Shown piece after piece: positions 28,066 to 39,033 of a DNA stretch of 64,000 nt. The position numbers and the translations under genes are program-made. Location: assembly GCF_014138265.1 (NCBI RefSeq), contig NZ_JACGXL010000004.1:62001-126000 (forward strand), read 5' to 3'. The stretch's first letter is position 1, and every line of letters begins with the position of its first letter. The notes below the pieces were generated by a model. It was not told where the DNA came from, searched no databases, and saw only the letters and a program-made list of their open reading frames with translations. This stretch comes from Dokdonella fugitiva. Lineage in GTDB: Bacteria > Pseudomonadota > Gammaproteobacteria > Xanthomonadales > Rhodanobacteraceae.

Positions 28066-28956
28066 ATGAACGATCTCGGCTGGTTCCATGCTCCCGCAGT
28101 TCTGATCCCCCTGACGGGGCTGCTCGGCCTGCTGGTTGGCAGCTTCCTCAACGTGGTCATCCTGCGGCTGCCGCGACGCCTCGAGCACGACTGGAAGCAG
28201 CAGGCGCGCGAGATCCTGTCGACGGACGTCGTCCCTGCGGAGACGGCCGACGGCGCGGAAGCAGCGCCCCCCGACCTCGTCTTCACCGGTTCGCACTGCC
28301 CGCAGTGCAAGCACCCGCTGTCGCCGCTGGACAACATTCCACTGTTGAGCTGGCTCGCATTGCGCGGGCGCTGCCGATACTGCGGCACATCGATCTCGTG
28401 GCAGTACCCGCTGGTCGAACTGCTCACCGCACTTGCGTCCGCGACCGTCGCCTGGCGCTTCGGCTTCGGACTTCCGCTCGCCGCGGCGCTCGCGTTCACC
28501 TGGATCCTCGTCGCCGCGTCCGGCATCGACGTGCGCACGCAGCTGCTGCCCGACCAGCTCACCTTGCCGCTGCTTTGGCTCGGCCTGCTCGCCGCGCTCG
28601 TGCCGCTGTTCGTCGATCCGCCGGCGGCGATCGTCGGTGCCGCGATCGGTTACCTCAGCCTCTGGTCCGTGTTCTGGCTGTTCAAGCTCGGCACCGGCAA
28701 GGAAGGGATGGGCTACGGCGATTTCAAACTGCTCGCCGCACTCGGCGCGTGGATGGGCGCGTCGAGCCTGCTGCCGATCGTGCTGCTGTCTTCGCTGACC
28801 GGTGCGCTGGTCGGTGGCATCGCGCTCGCCGCGCAAGGTCGCGACCGCAGCACGCCGATTCCGTTCGGCCCGTTCATCGCTGCCGCCGGCTGGATCTGGT
28901 TCGTGTTCGGCCGCGATCTCGGCGAGGCGTACTCCAGGCTGTTCGGCCTGGCCTGA
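28066..28956 (+). CDS. pilD: Prepilin peptidase / N-methyltransferase
   Basis: Integral membrane aspartic protease that removes the pilin leader and methylates the new N-terminus, 296 residues. The cytosolic DiS_P_DiS domain has its two Cys pairs, CPQC and CRYC, about 25 residues apart, with the conserved LSWLALRGRC. The two catalytic Asp are in GIDVRTQLLPDQ and GMGYGDFKLLAALG. About eight hydrophobic segments are present. Its substrate pilA is encoded upstream. It is followed by coaE 22 bases later, the same order as in Pseudomonas and Xanthomonas. Confidence 0.96.
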   Translation: MNDLGWFHAPAVLIPLTGLLGLLVGSFLNVVILRLPRRLEHDWKQQAREILSTDVVPAETADGAEAAPPDLVFTGSHCPQCKHPLSPLDNIPLLSWLALRGRCRYCGTSISWQYPLVELLTALASATVAWRFGFGLPLAAALAFTWILVAASGIDVRTQLLPDQLTLPLLWLGLLAALVPLFVDPPAAIVGAAIGYLSLWSVFWLFKLGTGKEGMGYGDFKLLAALGAWMGASSLLPIVLLSSLTGALVGGIALAAQGRDRSTPIPFGPFIAAAGWIWFVFGRDLGEAYSRLFGLA

Positions 28957-28978
28957 CGATTCTGGCGCGAACGGATCC

Positions 28979-29593
28979 ATGACGTTCACCGTCGCACTCA
29001 CCGGCGGCGTCGCGAGCGGCAAATCCGCCGCCGCTACGCGATTCGCGGCGCTCGGCGCGAACGTGATCGACGCGGACGTCGTCGCGCGCGAACTCGTCGA
29101 GCCCGGCCGCCCCGCCCTGCAGGAGATCGTCACCGCATTCGGCACGCGCATCCTCGATGTCGCAGGCGCGCTCGACCGCCGCGCCTTGCGCGAGCGCGTG
29201 TTCGCCGACGCGACCGCGCGGCACCGACTCGAAGGCATCCTGCATCCGCGCATACGCGATGCGCTGCGCCAGCGGGCGTCCGCGCCATGCGGCACCTACG
29301 CGATGATCGTCGTGCCGCTGCTGGCGGAGAACGCCGAGCAGTACGCATGGGTCGACCGCGTGCTCGTCGTCGATGTCCCGCGCGAGGTACAGCTCGCGCG
29401 CCTGCTCGCGCGCGACGCGGTCTCGCCGGCGACGGCAGACGCGATGCTCGCCGCGCAGGCTTCGCGCGAGCAGCGCCTCGCCATCGCCGACGACGTGATC
29501 GAGAACGACCGCAGCCTCGCCGATCTCGGCGATGCGGTCGGCGCCCTGCACGCACGCTATCTCGCGATGTCCGAGACCGCGAGCGTCAATTGA
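28979..29593 (+). CDS. coaE: Dephospho-CoA kinase
   Basis: Phosphorylates dephospho-CoA to CoA with ATP, the last step of CoA synthesis. 204 residues, the normal length. The P-loop is ALTGGVASGKS at residues 7-17, followed by NVIDADVVARELV, the HPRIRDAL block and VPLLAEN. The start ATG 28979 places the P-loop at the N-terminus as in homologues; the frame is open further up into pilD. Last gene of the plus-strand pilBCD-coaE unit; it converges on a minus-strand gene with only 10 bases between stops, so there is no room for a private terminator. Confidence 0.95.
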   Translation: MTFTVALTGGVASGKSAAATRFAALGANVIDADVVARELVEPGRPALQEIVTAFGTRILDVAGALDRRALRERVFADATARHRLEGILHPRIRDALRQRASAPCGTYAMIVVPLLAENAEQYAWVDRVLVVDVPREVQLARLLARDAVSPATADAMLAAQASREQRLAIADDVIENDRSLADLGDAVGALHARYLAMSETASVN

Positions 29594-29603
29594 CGGCGAC
29601 GAC

Positions 29604-30488
29604 TCAGGTCCGCTCGCGCAGCAGGAAACCGACGCCCGCGGACAAGGCATCCACCACGATGGTGACGAAACGGTAGGCGAGCGCGAGGACGAGCGCGTCC
29701 GCTTCGCCGAGCGCGGGTCCGAGGCCGATCACGAGCACGGTTTCACGCACGCCCACGCCCGCCGGCGCGCCCGGCATCACGTAGCCGAGGAGCCACGCGA
29801 GTGCGAGCCATCCGCACCAGCTCGCGATGGGCAATCCGGCAGCGCCGGCGCCCAGGCTGCGCAACGCCGCCGTCGCCAGCACGAAGAATGAAAAGTCGAT
29901 CGCCAGCACGAAGAGGACGGCGCGCAGCACGCGTGGCATTGCGGCGGCTCCGCCCACATGCCGCGCATGGATCGACGCGGCAAGCGCGGCCGCGAGCGGC
30001 AACAGCGGCCCTACCCAGGCGAACCCGTGCGCCCACGGTGCCACGGCCGCGACGCGCGCGTCGGTCACGACGCCCATCGAGAACACCGCCGCGCTCGCGA
30101 TCAGCAACGCCGACTCCATGCCCAATGCGAGCGCGAGCGGTGCGTGGCCGACGCCCGCCCGGCGCGCGGTGACGTGCCGATAGGCGAGGTGGAACACATT
30201 GCCGGGCAAGTATTTCGCAAGCTGCGATCGCAGGTGCGAGGCGAAGAGCGGTGTCGCCTCCGGCTGCGCGCCCGAGGCGACGCGCACGAGGGTCACCCAG
30301 GCCAGCCCGAGCAGCGCCGCCGCCGCCGCATAGCACGCGCACGCGAGTAGCAGCGCACGCGCGCCGATTCGCGCGAGCCCGTCGCCGAGCGAATCGCCGA
30401 GCGTGTAACCGCGCTGCACCAGGAAGGCGATCGCAACCAGGCAGAGCAGCGTGCCGGCGACATTCGCGGCACGCCACCACGGGCTCAC
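29604..30488 (-). CDS. UPF0104 / lysylphosphatidylglycerol synthase TM-like membrane protein (module 2)
   Basis: 294 residues, about eight hydrophobic segments. It shows the same family marks as the module 1 protein: SQLAKYLPGNVFHLAYRHV, and YVMPGAPAGVGVRETVLVIGL followed by ALAYRFVTIVVDALSAGVGFLL. GTG 30488 is taken as start because it overlaps the upstream TGA by the 4-base GTGA pattern seen throughout this region; the longer open frame upstream is an antisense-like Arg-rich shadow. Likely role in lipid-linked sugar metabolism; biochemical function unknown. Confidence 0.77.
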   Translation of the reverse strand: MSPWWRAANVAGTLLCLVAIAFLVQRGYTLGDSLGDGLARIGARALLLACACYAAAAALLGLAWVTLVRVASGAQPEATPLFASHLRSQLAKYLPGNVFHLAYRHVTARRAGVGHAPLALALGMESALLIASAAVFSMGVVTDARVAAVAPWAHGFAWVGPLLPLAAALAASIHARHVGGAAAMPRVLRAVLFVLAIDFSFFVLATAALRSLGAGAAGLPIASWCGWLALAWLLGYVMPGAPAGVGVRETVLVIGLGPALGEADALVLALAYRFVTIVVDALSAGVGFLLRERT

Positions 30489-31096
30489 CGGCGCCGGCAC
30501 AGCACCATCGTCCAGGGTAGCGGCGACCGCACCTGCAGAACGTCGAAGCGACGCGCCATCAACTGCAGGAATGCGTTGCGCCCCCAGTGGTTGACGTGTC
30601 CGGGCGTGTTGCCGAGTGCACCGAGATACTTCCCGCGCGCCATGTTGAGCATGCGCCAGACCGGCTCGCGCGGCACGCTGGCGACCAGGTAGGGGCGAGC
30701 AAGATCGGCGAGCACGTCGACCGCGCGTACGGGATCGTCGACATGCTCGAGGACCTCGCAACAGACGACCAGCGGCGCGGCTTCGGCTCCCACGTCGATC
30801 GATTCGATCGACTGCCGCCAGAACGCCGCATCGACCTGCGCGGCGCGCGCGCGACGGCGCGCCTCTTCGACGATATCCGCCGAGATGTCGCAACCGCGAA
30901 CGCGGAATCCGCGCTGCGCGAGGCGGATCGACAGCTCGCCTTCGCCGCAGCCGATCTCGAGCGCGTTCGACACGGGCACCTGTTCGACCAGCGCGTCGAA
31001 TGCATCGAGGAAACCGCGCATGAGGCGGCGGGCGATCGGATTCGCGGTGCGGTACTTGTCGTAGTAGTTGCCGGCGGGCTGCGCAGCCGGGCTCAT
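30485..31096 (-). CDS. Class I SAM-dependent methyltransferase (module 2)
   Basis: 203 residues, Methyltransf_23 type. It has NYYDKYRTANPIARRLMRGF, then motif I ALEIGCGEGELSIRL, VRGCDISADIV, and LVVCCEVLEHVDDPVRA. It begins with an ATGA overlap on the GT2 stop and ends with a GTGA overlap on the UPF0104 gene, so the three genes are made as one unit. The substrate is unknown; a polyprenyl-linked sugar is a positional guess. Confidence 0.83.
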   Translation of the reverse strand: MSPAAQPAGNYYDKYRTANPIARRLMRGFLDAFDALVEQVPVSNALEIGCGEGELSIRLAQRGFRVRGCDISADIVEEARRRARAAQVDAAFWRQSIESIDVGAEAAPLVVCCEVLEHVDDPVRAVDVLADLARPYLVASVPREPVWRMLNMARGKYLGALGNTPGHVNHWGRNAFLQLMARRFDVLQVRSPLPWTMVLCRRR

Positions 31097-32130
31097 GCGC
31101 GCGGCCCTTGCTCGCGCGAGCGCCGCACGTCCGCCTCGACCTGACGCAGACGCCAGTCGATGCCCTCGAGCAGGCGGCGGTTCACCGACGCGAGATCGGC
31201 GATGAAGCCGAGCATGAACAGCAGGAAGCCGATCGTGACCGACGCGGCGGCGAGCACCGCGGACTGCACGTGACCCGTGCCCTCGCCGATCAGCATGTGG
31301 AACACGTACCACGTGCCGAGGAGCGCGCCGACCATCAGGAAGAAGGAGGACAGCAGGCCGAAGAACGCGAGCGGGCGATAGGTGGCGAAGATGCGCACGA
31401 TCGTCGCGGCCGAGCGCCACACGTAACGGCCCATGCTTTTCACGAGCCGCGACGGGCGCAGGTCCGGATTGGTTCTCACCGGAACCGAGAGCACACGGAT
31501 ATTGCTCTGCCCTGCCTGGATGATCGTCTCGAGCGTGTAGGTGTACGAGCTGAATACGTTCAATCGCTGCGCCGCCTCGCGCGTGAACGCGCGGAAGCCG
31601 CTCGGCGCGTCGGCGACCTGCGTCCGGCTCGCCGCACGCACGACCCAGCTGCCGAGCAGCTGCAAGCGCTTCTTGACCCAGGAGAAGTGCTCGGTGTCGG
31701 TGATCGGCCGTGCACCGACGACCATTTCGGCACGGCCCTCGACGATCGGCCGCACCAGAGTCTCGATGTCGCGCGCGTCGTACTGGTTGTCCGCATCGGT
31801 GTTGACGATGACATCAGCGCCGAGAGCGACCGCCGCCTCCAGACCCGTCATGAAAGCGGCGGCGAGGCCGCGATTCACCGGATGGCGCACGACATGATCG
31901 ACGCCCAGCGCCTTCGCGATGTCGGCGGTGCCGTCGATCGAGCCATCGTCGACGACGAGCCACTCGACGCGATCGAAGCCGGGTACGCTGCGCGGCAACT
32001 GCGGAATCGAGTGCGGCAGCGATTCGCGCTCGTTGAAGCACGGCACCTGCACGATCAATTTCGCCGGGCGACGGCGTACGGCGGCAGCGCCTGCGGGAGG
32101 TTCCTGTTCCCGGATCGGCTGTTCGGGCAT
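31093..32130 (-). CDS. GT2 glycosyltransferase, polyprenyl-phosphate sugar synthase type (module 2)
   Basis: 345 residues. The GT-A domain is marked by LIVQVPCFNERESLP, VVDDGSIDGTADIA, VNTDADNQYDARDI and the VADAPSGFRAFTREA loop. Two hydrophobic segments follow (LAFFGLLSSFFLMVGALLGTWYVF and SAVLAAASVTIGFLLFMLGFIADLAS), and the tail ends in a charged helix (RLRQVEADVRRSREQ). It is a DPM1/GtrB-like enzyme as in module 1, but with a longer tail. First gene of module 2; the start MPEQPIREQEPP precedes the conserved core by about 25 residues. Confidence 0.87.
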   Translation of the reverse strand: MPEQPIREQEPPAGAAAVRRRPAKLIVQVPCFNERESLPHSIPQLPRSVPGFDRVEWLVVDDGSIDGTADIAKALGVDHVVRHPVNRGLAAAFMTGLEAAVALGADVIVNTDADNQYDARDIETLVRPIVEGRAEMVVGARPITDTEHFSWVKKRLQLLGSWVVRAASRTQVADAPSGFRAFTREAAQRLNVFSSYTYTLETIIQAGQSNIRVLSVPVRTNPDLRPSRLVKSMGRYVWRSAATIVRIFATYRPLAFFGLLSSFFLMVGALLGTWYVFHMLIGEGTGHVQSAVLAAASVTIGFLLFMLGFIADLASVNRRLLEGIDWRLRQVEADVRRSREQGPRA

Positions 32131-32257
32131 CGGTTCAAATCCTGTCGGTCTCGGGCGGCGTGCGGTCGGAGGCGTCGTCCATGGCCGGACCTGATCTTCC
32201 GCGAATCTAGCAATCGATGGGCAGGGTGTCACGGAACCCCGTCCGGCTCCGGTCGCG

Positions 32258-33199
32258 TCAAGTCCACAGGCCGCGGATCGCGGCAATGCCCTGCGCGCCC
32301 GCCATCCATGCGGCGTCGATGTCCTCGCCCTCCATGCCGCCGAGCGCGTACACGGGCATCGGCGCGTGCGCGACGAGGTCGGCGAAGCGCTCCCAGCCGA
32401 GCGTCGGTGCCTCGTGGTCGGGCGTGGGGAAGATCGGCGACAGTGTCGCGAAATCGGCTCCGATGCGCACCGCGTGCAGCAGTTCGGCCGCATCGTGGCA
32501 GGACACGCCGAGCCAGCGATCGGCCGGCAGCGGTCGCTGGATGAGCTCGGCGGCCACGCGTGCGGGCAGGTGCGCGCCGTCGAGGCCGAGCACCATCGCG
32601 AGCTGCACATCGCCGTTGAGCAGCAGGCGCGCGCCATGGGCACGGCAGATCCCGCGCGCACCACGCGCCGCCTCGGCGAGCCGGGCGCGCGGCCAGTGCG
32701 GCTGGCGCAGCTGGACGAGGCGCATGCCGCGGCGACAGGCGCGCTCGATACCGGCGAGCAGTTCCTCGAGCGCTTCCGGCGCCATCGCCGGCGTGATCAG
32801 GTAGCGGTCGGGGAGATCCAGCGCGGCGATCACCGGACGATCGGCCGCCGGCATTGCGACCTGCGCGAGCGCGACCTGCTCGACCCAGGCGAGCGCCTGT
32901 CCCTCGTGCGGATGCGGTACGCCGGTCCAGGCGGAAACCTGCCAGACGTCGAGCAGGATGTCCTGTTCGGGATAGCGATGCGGAACCGCGATGAGCGGCC
33001 GCGCCGACTCGACGACGACGCCGAGTTCCTCGCGCAGTTCGCGAGCGAGCGCGTCGACCGGCGCCTCACCCACGTCGCATTTGCCGCCGGGAAACTCCCA
33101 CAGGCCCGCGAGATGCTTGCCCGGCGGCCGGCGCGCGAGCAGCACGCGGCCGCCCGCATCGCGCAACACGCCCGCTACGACGTGGACCGAAGCCGGCAC
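32258..33199 (-). CDS. Nudix hydrolase fused to thiamine-phosphate-synthase-like domain
   Basis: 313 residues. The first ~130 are a MutT-like Nudix domain with the box GGKCDVGEAPVDALARELREELGV, which fits GX5EX7REUXEEXGU. Residues about 135-313 are ThiE-like (RYLITPAM; RGMRLVQLRQPHW; DGAHLPARVA; ADFATLSPIFPT; VYALGG). The same fusion is found after secA in many gammaproteobacteria and is described as a mutT homologue; it likely cleans oxidised nucleotides, while the ThiE half may not make thiamine. The start is GTG 33199, 7 bases after the secA stop, so it probably shares the secA transcript. Confidence 0.88.
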   Translation of the reverse strand: MPASVHVVAGVLRDAGGRVLLARRPPGKHLAGLWEFPGGKCDVGEAPVDALARELREELGVVVESARPLIAVPHRYPEQDILLDVWQVSAWTGVPHPHEGQALAWVEQVALAQVAMPAADRPVIAALDLPDRYLITPAMAPEALEELLAGIERACRRGMRLVQLRQPHWPRARLAEAARGARGICRAHGARLLLNGDVQLAMVLGLDGAHLPARVAAELIQRPLPADRWLGVSCHDAAELLHAVRIGADFATLSPIFPTPDHEAPTLGWERFADLVAHAPMPVYALGGMEGEDIDAAWMAGAQGIAAIRGLWT

Positions 33200-33206
33200 G
33201 GCAGGC

Positions 33207-35960
<2,754 letters not shown>

Positions 35961-36049
35961 GGGTCGTCTTGGTCGGAACGGGGGAATGAGAGGCGGTTCA
36001 TGGCGCCCGGCCGGGAACGGCCGGTCCGTCCTTCCGCGACGGGAATCGC

Positions 36050-36083
36050 GGAAAAACAAAACAACCGCCGATGATACGGCGGC
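36050..36083 (-). terminator. Intrinsic terminator after the M23 peptidase gene
   Basis: Stem CCGCCG (36065-36070) / CGGCGG (36077-36082) with a 6-base loop. On the minus strand it is followed by TTGTTTTGTTTTT. It separates the M23 gene from secA. Confidence 0.8.
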
Positions 36084-36165
36084 CCCTCGATACACGCCAG
36101 CTTGAGGCGACGGGACGCGCTTTCAACCGCCCTCTTCGACCGCCGCCCCGGTGCCGCGGCGTCGG

Positions 36166-37104
36166 TCAGGCGCGGTTCGCGCGGGTCGACTTCACGTAGA
36201 CCATCGGGTTGACCGCACGGCCGTTGTACCAGACCTCGAAATGGCAATGCGGCCCGGTCGAGCGGCCGGTGGAGCCGACGCTCGCGATCGCCTGGCCCGC
36301 GTGCACGCGCTGGCCGGGTGTCGCGCTGATCGCGGAATTGTGCGCGTAGCGCGTCATGTAGCCATTGCCGTGGTCGATCTCGACCACGTTGCCATAGCCG
36401 GCGCGCACGCCGGTGTAGGTGACGACGCCATCGGCGACGGCGTTGACCGGCGTGCCTTCCGGGGCGGCGAAGTCGACGCCCATGTGGATCGCCTGGTGCC
36501 CATCGAACGGATCGGAGCGGTCGCCGAAGCCGGACGCGATGTAACCCTGGTTCACCGGCATGCCGCTCGGCAGCAGCTGGTTGTCGATCTTGCGGTCGCG
36601 CAGGAGGTTCTCGAGCACGTCGAGCTGGGCCTGCTGGCCATCGAACTCGGCGCGTAGGCTGTCGATGCCACTCTGCAGCGGCAGCGGCATCGTCACGCCG
36701 GTGGCCGGCTCCTCCGGACCGCCGACGGCCGGATCGCCGCCGAAGTCGAATTCACCGTCGTCGAGCTTGCCGACCTGGGTCAGCCGCTCGCCGAGCGCAT
36801 TCAGTCGCGTCGCCTGCGCCTGCAGCTGGCCGAGCTGGGCGGCGAGTGCGTCGATGTTGCGATGGGAATCTTGGTCCAGCGTCACGAGCTGGGCGCGCTG
36901 TGCGGAGAGCGTCGCGCGCATGTCGGCGACTTCACTCAGCGCGCGCGCGCGCGGACTGGTGAAGATCCAGGTACCGAGGGCGCCGAGCCCGATCAACACG
37001 AACGCACAGGTGGCGAGCGCGGCGGCCAGCAGGTGGCCGTGCCGGCCGGACAGGTCGATGCGCCATGGCAGGGCGTGCGCATTGCGGACGATAATGATGT
37101 TCAT
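36166..37104 (-). CDS. Membrane-anchored M23 family peptidase
   Basis: 312 residues. One hydrophobic segment at about 27-50 (LLAAALATCAFVLIGLGALGTWIF) anchors it, followed by a periplasmic coiled coil (residues 58-110) and a LytM/M23 domain at about 195-305. The zinc site is complete: HMGVDFAAPEG supplies His and Asp, and GPHCHFEVWYNG supplies the HxH. It likely cuts peptidoglycan cross-links or regulates amidases during growth or division, as its place beside the dcw cluster suggests. It diverges from dciA with only 26 bases between start codons. Confidence 0.92.
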   Translation of the reverse strand: MNIIIVRNAHALPWRIDLSGRHGHLLAAALATCAFVLIGLGALGTWIFTSPRARALSEVADMRATLSAQRAQLVTLDQDSHRNIDALAAQLGQLQAQATRLNALGERLTQVGKLDDGEFDFGGDPAVGGPEEPATGVTMPLPLQSGIDSLRAEFDGQQAQLDVLENLLRDRKIDNQLLPSGMPVNQGYIASGFGDRSDPFDGHQAIHMGVDFAAPEGTPVNAVADGVVTYTGVRAGYGNVVEIDHGNGYMTRYAHNSAISATPGQRVHAGQAIASVGSTGRSTGPHCHFEVWYNGRAVNPMVYVKSTRANRA

Positions 37105-37130
37105 GCTGCTCGGCCGGGTTCTTGTTCGTC

Positions 37131-37592
37131 ATGTCGCCAAAGCGCAATCCCACCTCGTCCGCCACCGCAGGCCCCAGGCCCGCCGCGGAGTGCATCACCC
37201 TCGGCACGCTCGCGGATCGCGCGCGCGCACTGGATGCGCTGGATGAAAGACTGCGCCGCCTCTTGCCCGCCGCGACCGCTCGCGAGACGCGTCTCGCCGA
37301 CGTGCGCAACGGCCGAATTGTCTTTCTGGCGTCCAGTCCGACCTGGGCGAGCCGCTTGCGCCTACATCAAGCCGCGCTGCTGGCCGAAGCCCGTACCGCA
37401 CTGGGCGGTACCGTCGAACGTTTCGCCGTGAAAGTGGCGCCCTTGCCGACCGTTCCCCCGGACCCGACAAAGCCTAAACCGCTTTCCGCCGCCACCACCC
37501 GCCACCTGCGAGCGACAGCGACAGCCCTCCAGGACCCTGAACTCAGGGCCCTCTATCTCCAACTGGCGTCCATCGCCGGTGATGATTCCTAG
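37131..37592 (+). CDS. dciA: DciA-like protein (DUF721), replicative helicase loader
   Basis: 153 residues. The DUF721 core is at about 28-100 (LADRARALDALDERLRRLLP ... VFLASSPTWASRLRLHQAALLAEAR). DciA recruits or loads the DnaB helicase in bacteria lacking DnaC. The N-terminus is basic and the C-terminus Pro/Thr rich and probably flexible. ATG 37131 is chosen; an in-frame TTG three codons earlier is less likely. Its position between lpxC and an M23 peptidase ahead of secA is standard in Xanthomonadales. Confidence 0.82.
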   Translation: MSPKRNPTSSATAGPRPAAECITLGTLADRARALDALDERLRRLLPAATARETRLADVRNGRIVFLASSPTWASRLRLHQAALLAEARTALGGTVERFAVKVAPLPTVPPDPTKPKPLSAATTRHLRATATALQDPELRALYLQLASIAGDDS

Positions 37593-37608
37593 GAGCCGGG
37601 GCGGCTCC
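37592..37608. other. Small hairpin after dciA
   Basis: GGAGCC / GGCTCC with a 5-base loop, starting at the last base of the dciA stop codon. No T tract follows, so terminator function is doubtful. The rest of the 240-base convergent gap to lpxC (37609-37832) shows a pyrimidine-rich stretch at 37630-37665 and nothing else I recognise. Confidence 0.35.
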
Positions 37609-37832
37609 CATTCCCCGCTTGTCTGCTTCCTGGCGGAAGCTGTTCTTCTTCTTGTCCTGCTCCACCCGGACCTTTCCCGGCCCGTGGTGTCACGATCGCT
37701 GCAGCGGGAACGCCCGGTGCGCGACCAAACCGGCTTTTCGTACCGGCCGCCCCGCCACCCTACCGGGAGCGGGACGTACGTTTCGCGATGCGGTTCGCCT
37801 TTCCAATCGCCGGCGCCGCCCACGTACGTGCT

Positions 37833-38744
37833 TCAGACCGCCTGTGCCGGATGAGCGTAGGAGATCGGTGCCGCGCTTTCGTCCTCGAAGCTGACCTCTT
37901 CCCACGCCGTCGCGTCGGCGAGCAGCGTGCGCAACAGCTTGTTGTTCAACTCGTGGCCCGACTTGTAGCCGTAGAACGCGCCGATGAGGCTGTGGCCGAG
38001 CAGGTAGAGGTCACCGATCGCATCGAGGATCTTGTGCTTGACGAACTCGTCCTCGTACCGGAGGCCGTCCTCGTTGAGCACCCGATAGTCGTCGAGCACG
38101 ATCGCGTTGTCCATCGATCCGCCGAGCGCGAGGTTGCGCTCGCGCAGGTACTCGATGTCGCGCATGAAACCGAAGGTGCGCGCGCGACTGACTTCCTTGA
38201 CGAACGACGTCGTCGAGAAATCGATCTCGCTGGTCGAGGTGCGCTTGGTGAACATCGGATGGTTGAAGTCGATCGAGAAGCCGACCTTGAAGCCGTCGAA
38301 CGGCTCGAAGCGGGCCCACTTGTCACCGTCGCGGACGGTGACCGACTTCTTGATGCGAATGAAGCGCTTGGCCTTCGACTGCTCCTCGATGCCTGCAGAC
38401 TGCAGCAGGAACACGAACGGACCCGCGCTGCCGTCCATGATCGGCACTTCGGGCGCCGAGAGGTCGACGTAGGCATTGTCGATGCCGAGGCCGGCCATCG
38501 CCGAGAGCAGATGCTCGACCGTGGCAATGCGCACGTCGCCCTTCACGAGCGTGGTGGAAAGACGGGTGTCTCCGACGTTCTCGCAGCAGGAGCGGATGTC
38601 CACCGGGTTCGGCAGGTCGACGCGGCGGAACACGATACCCGTGTCCACGGCCGCAGGACGCAACGTCATGTAGACCTTGTCGCCCGTGTGAAGACCCACG
38701 CCCGTCGCTCTGATGACGTTTTTGAGCGTGCGTTGTCTGATCAT
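37833..38744 (-). CDS. lpxC: UDP-3-O-acyl-N-acetylglucosamine deacetylase
   Basis: Zinc enzyme for the committed step of lipid A synthesis, 303 residues. It starts [21 protein letters not shown], with zinc ligand His in TVEHLLSAM (about residue 79) and the H-x3-D pair in [18 protein letters not shown]; the FDF-like NHPMF block and GHELNN are also present. A GGGGG-type ribosome site lies about 12 bases before the ATG. It follows ftsZ in the same direction after 289 bases, which hold a hairpin and possibly its own promoter (TAACCT around 38787). Confidence 0.96.
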   Translation of the reverse strand: MIRQRTLKNVIRATGVGLHTGDKVYMTLRPAAVDTGIVFRRVDLPNPVDIRSCCENVGDTRLSTTLVKGDVRIATVEHLLSAMAGLGIDNAYVDLSAPEVPIMDGSAGPFVFLLQSAGIEEQSKAKRFIRIKKSVTVRDGDKWARFEPFDGFKVGFSIDFNHPMFTKRTSTSEIDFSTTSFVKEVSRARTFGFMRDIEYLRERNLALGGSMDNAIVLDDYRVLNEDGLRYEDEFVKHKILDAIGDLYLLGHSLIGAFYGYKSGHELNNKLLRTLLADATAWEEVSFEDESAAPISYAHPAQAV

Positions 38745-38910
38745 TTTTATGTATTGCCCCCTGGGGCAGGAGCCGACAAAACGCCGGCGAGGTTAGCACA
38801 GCGACGGGGGCGAGAAAAGTTAAGCGACGTATGGAACCCACACTCCGTCGCTTTTTCGCAACACACTCCGGCAATTCCCGTCATCACCGTCGCTCACCGA
38901 CGGCAGCGAC

Positions 38911-38936
38911 CGCCATCCTGACGCCACAGGATGGCG
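38911..38936. other. Hairpin between ftsZ and lpxC
   Basis: Perfect 10-base stem CGCCATCCTG / CAGGATGGCG with a 6-base loop, about 100 bases past the ftsZ stop. No T tract follows on either strand. It may act as an attenuator or RNA stabiliser between the division and lipid A genes. Confidence 0.45.
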
Positions 38937-39033
38937 GGGCCGGGGCGGCGATGTGTTCGAAGCATCGCCGCTGCGGCCGGTGCGCGCGCTTCCCAGCGAG
39001 CGCCCGTGCCGGATGGGAGCCGGTTTCCTGCGC

